NCBI GenBank assembly: GCA_038227045.1
Contig: JBBRQD010000119.1
Location: 1 to 16,215, forward strand
Reading direction: 5' to 3'
From: JANXLS01 sp038227045
Lineage (GTDB): Bacteria; Planctomycetota; SZUA-567; H5-PLA8
Length of the DNA stretch: 16,215 nucleotides
Within the stretch, counting starts at the first letter, position 1. Each line of letters begins with the position of its first letter. The notes beneath the pieces are model-generated. The model was not told where the DNA came from. It worked only from the letters and a program-made list of their open reading frames with translations, and did no database searches. Below are positions 16,147 through 16,215 of this stretch, in pieces. The position numbers were made by a program, and so were the translations under genes.

Positions 16147-16215
16147 ATGAGTGTTGCCGCTGAAATTTCGCTTTTCGATGCCTTCAAGCAGGTTCCCGAT
16201 CCGCGCAAACCGCGC
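16147..16215 (+). CDS. Transposase N-terminus, probably ISAs1-type (DDE_Tnp_1-associated), cut by the window edge
   Basis: Only the first 23 codons are inside the window. They read MSVAAEISLFDAFKQVPDPR followed by KPR. The phrase F-x-x-V/I-P-D-P-R-x-x-R near the N-terminus is the start of the DDE_Tnp_1-associated domain found in ISAs1-family transposases (H-repeat-associated proteins). A strong ribosome site, AAAGGAG, lies 9 bases upstream. The gene is partial because the sequence stops; whether the full transposase is intact cannot be seen. It indicates an insertion sequence at the right border. Confidence 0.7.
   Translation, partial: MSVAAEISLFDAFKQVPDPRKPR

Noticed and set aside
16077..16215. 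A complete insertion sequence
   Set aside because: Only the left end and 23 codons are visible; no right inverted repeat or target duplication can be shown.

Overview
The window looks like a piece of chromosome from an uncultured Gram-negative bacterium of moderately high GC content. The outer-membrane porin, the plant/chlamydia-type enoyl-ACP reductase, the eukaryote-like UDP-sugar pyrophosphorylase, the secreted ThuA-domain protein, the degenerate double acetyl-xylan-esterase-like protein and the large DUF4388/PEGA/beta-propeller protein together suggest a planctomycete or a neighbouring deep lineage (Planctomycetota, Hydrogenedentota, Sumerlaeota or similar). There is no rRNA or other marker, so this placement is inference.

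Layout. Bases 1-128 hold the 3' end of a plus-strand gene that starts outside the window. A DHH-family phosphoesterase (nrnA-like, minus) converges on it with only 7 bases between the two stop codons. Divergent from nrnA is the 1115-residue DUF4388-TM-helical-PEGA-propeller protein (1488-4835, plus). A signal-peptide-bearing Porin_O_P protein (minus) follows, with a clear rho-independent terminator just past its stop. A roughly 300-base AT-rich spacer with hairpins then leads to a degenerate MobA-like nucleotidyltransferase (plus), a secreted ThuA-domain protein (minus), a small secreted protein with a beta-rich N-terminal domain (plus), and a minus-strand run: two-domain esterase-like protein, UDPGP-family pyrophosphorylase, FabI and GpmI. 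The run is transcribed gpmI -> fabI -> UDPGP -> esterase-like, but the gaps of 115-161 bases suggest separate promoters rather than one tight operon. The window ends in the first 23 codons of a transposase that looks ISAs1/DDE_Tnp_1-associated.

Functions. Several genes are housekeeping: oligonucleotide/pAp turnover (nrnA), glycolysis (gpmI), fatty-acid elongation (fabI) and activated sugar supply for the envelope (UDPGP). Others act at or beyond the membrane: porin, ThuA protein, small secreted protein and DUF4388/PEGA protein. I see no defence island, CRISPR array, secretion cluster or biosynthetic cluster.

The most unusual structure is a pair of related, about 77-base, near-perfect palindromic elements (7657-7733 and 9405-9481). 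Each lies between the converging 3' ends of two genes. The second copy supplies the last six codons and the stop codon of one gene. The next most interesting items are the tandem hydrolase that seems to have lost its nucleophile in both halves, the MobA-like protein without its nucleotide-binding signature, and the DUF4388-PEGA-propeller architecture.
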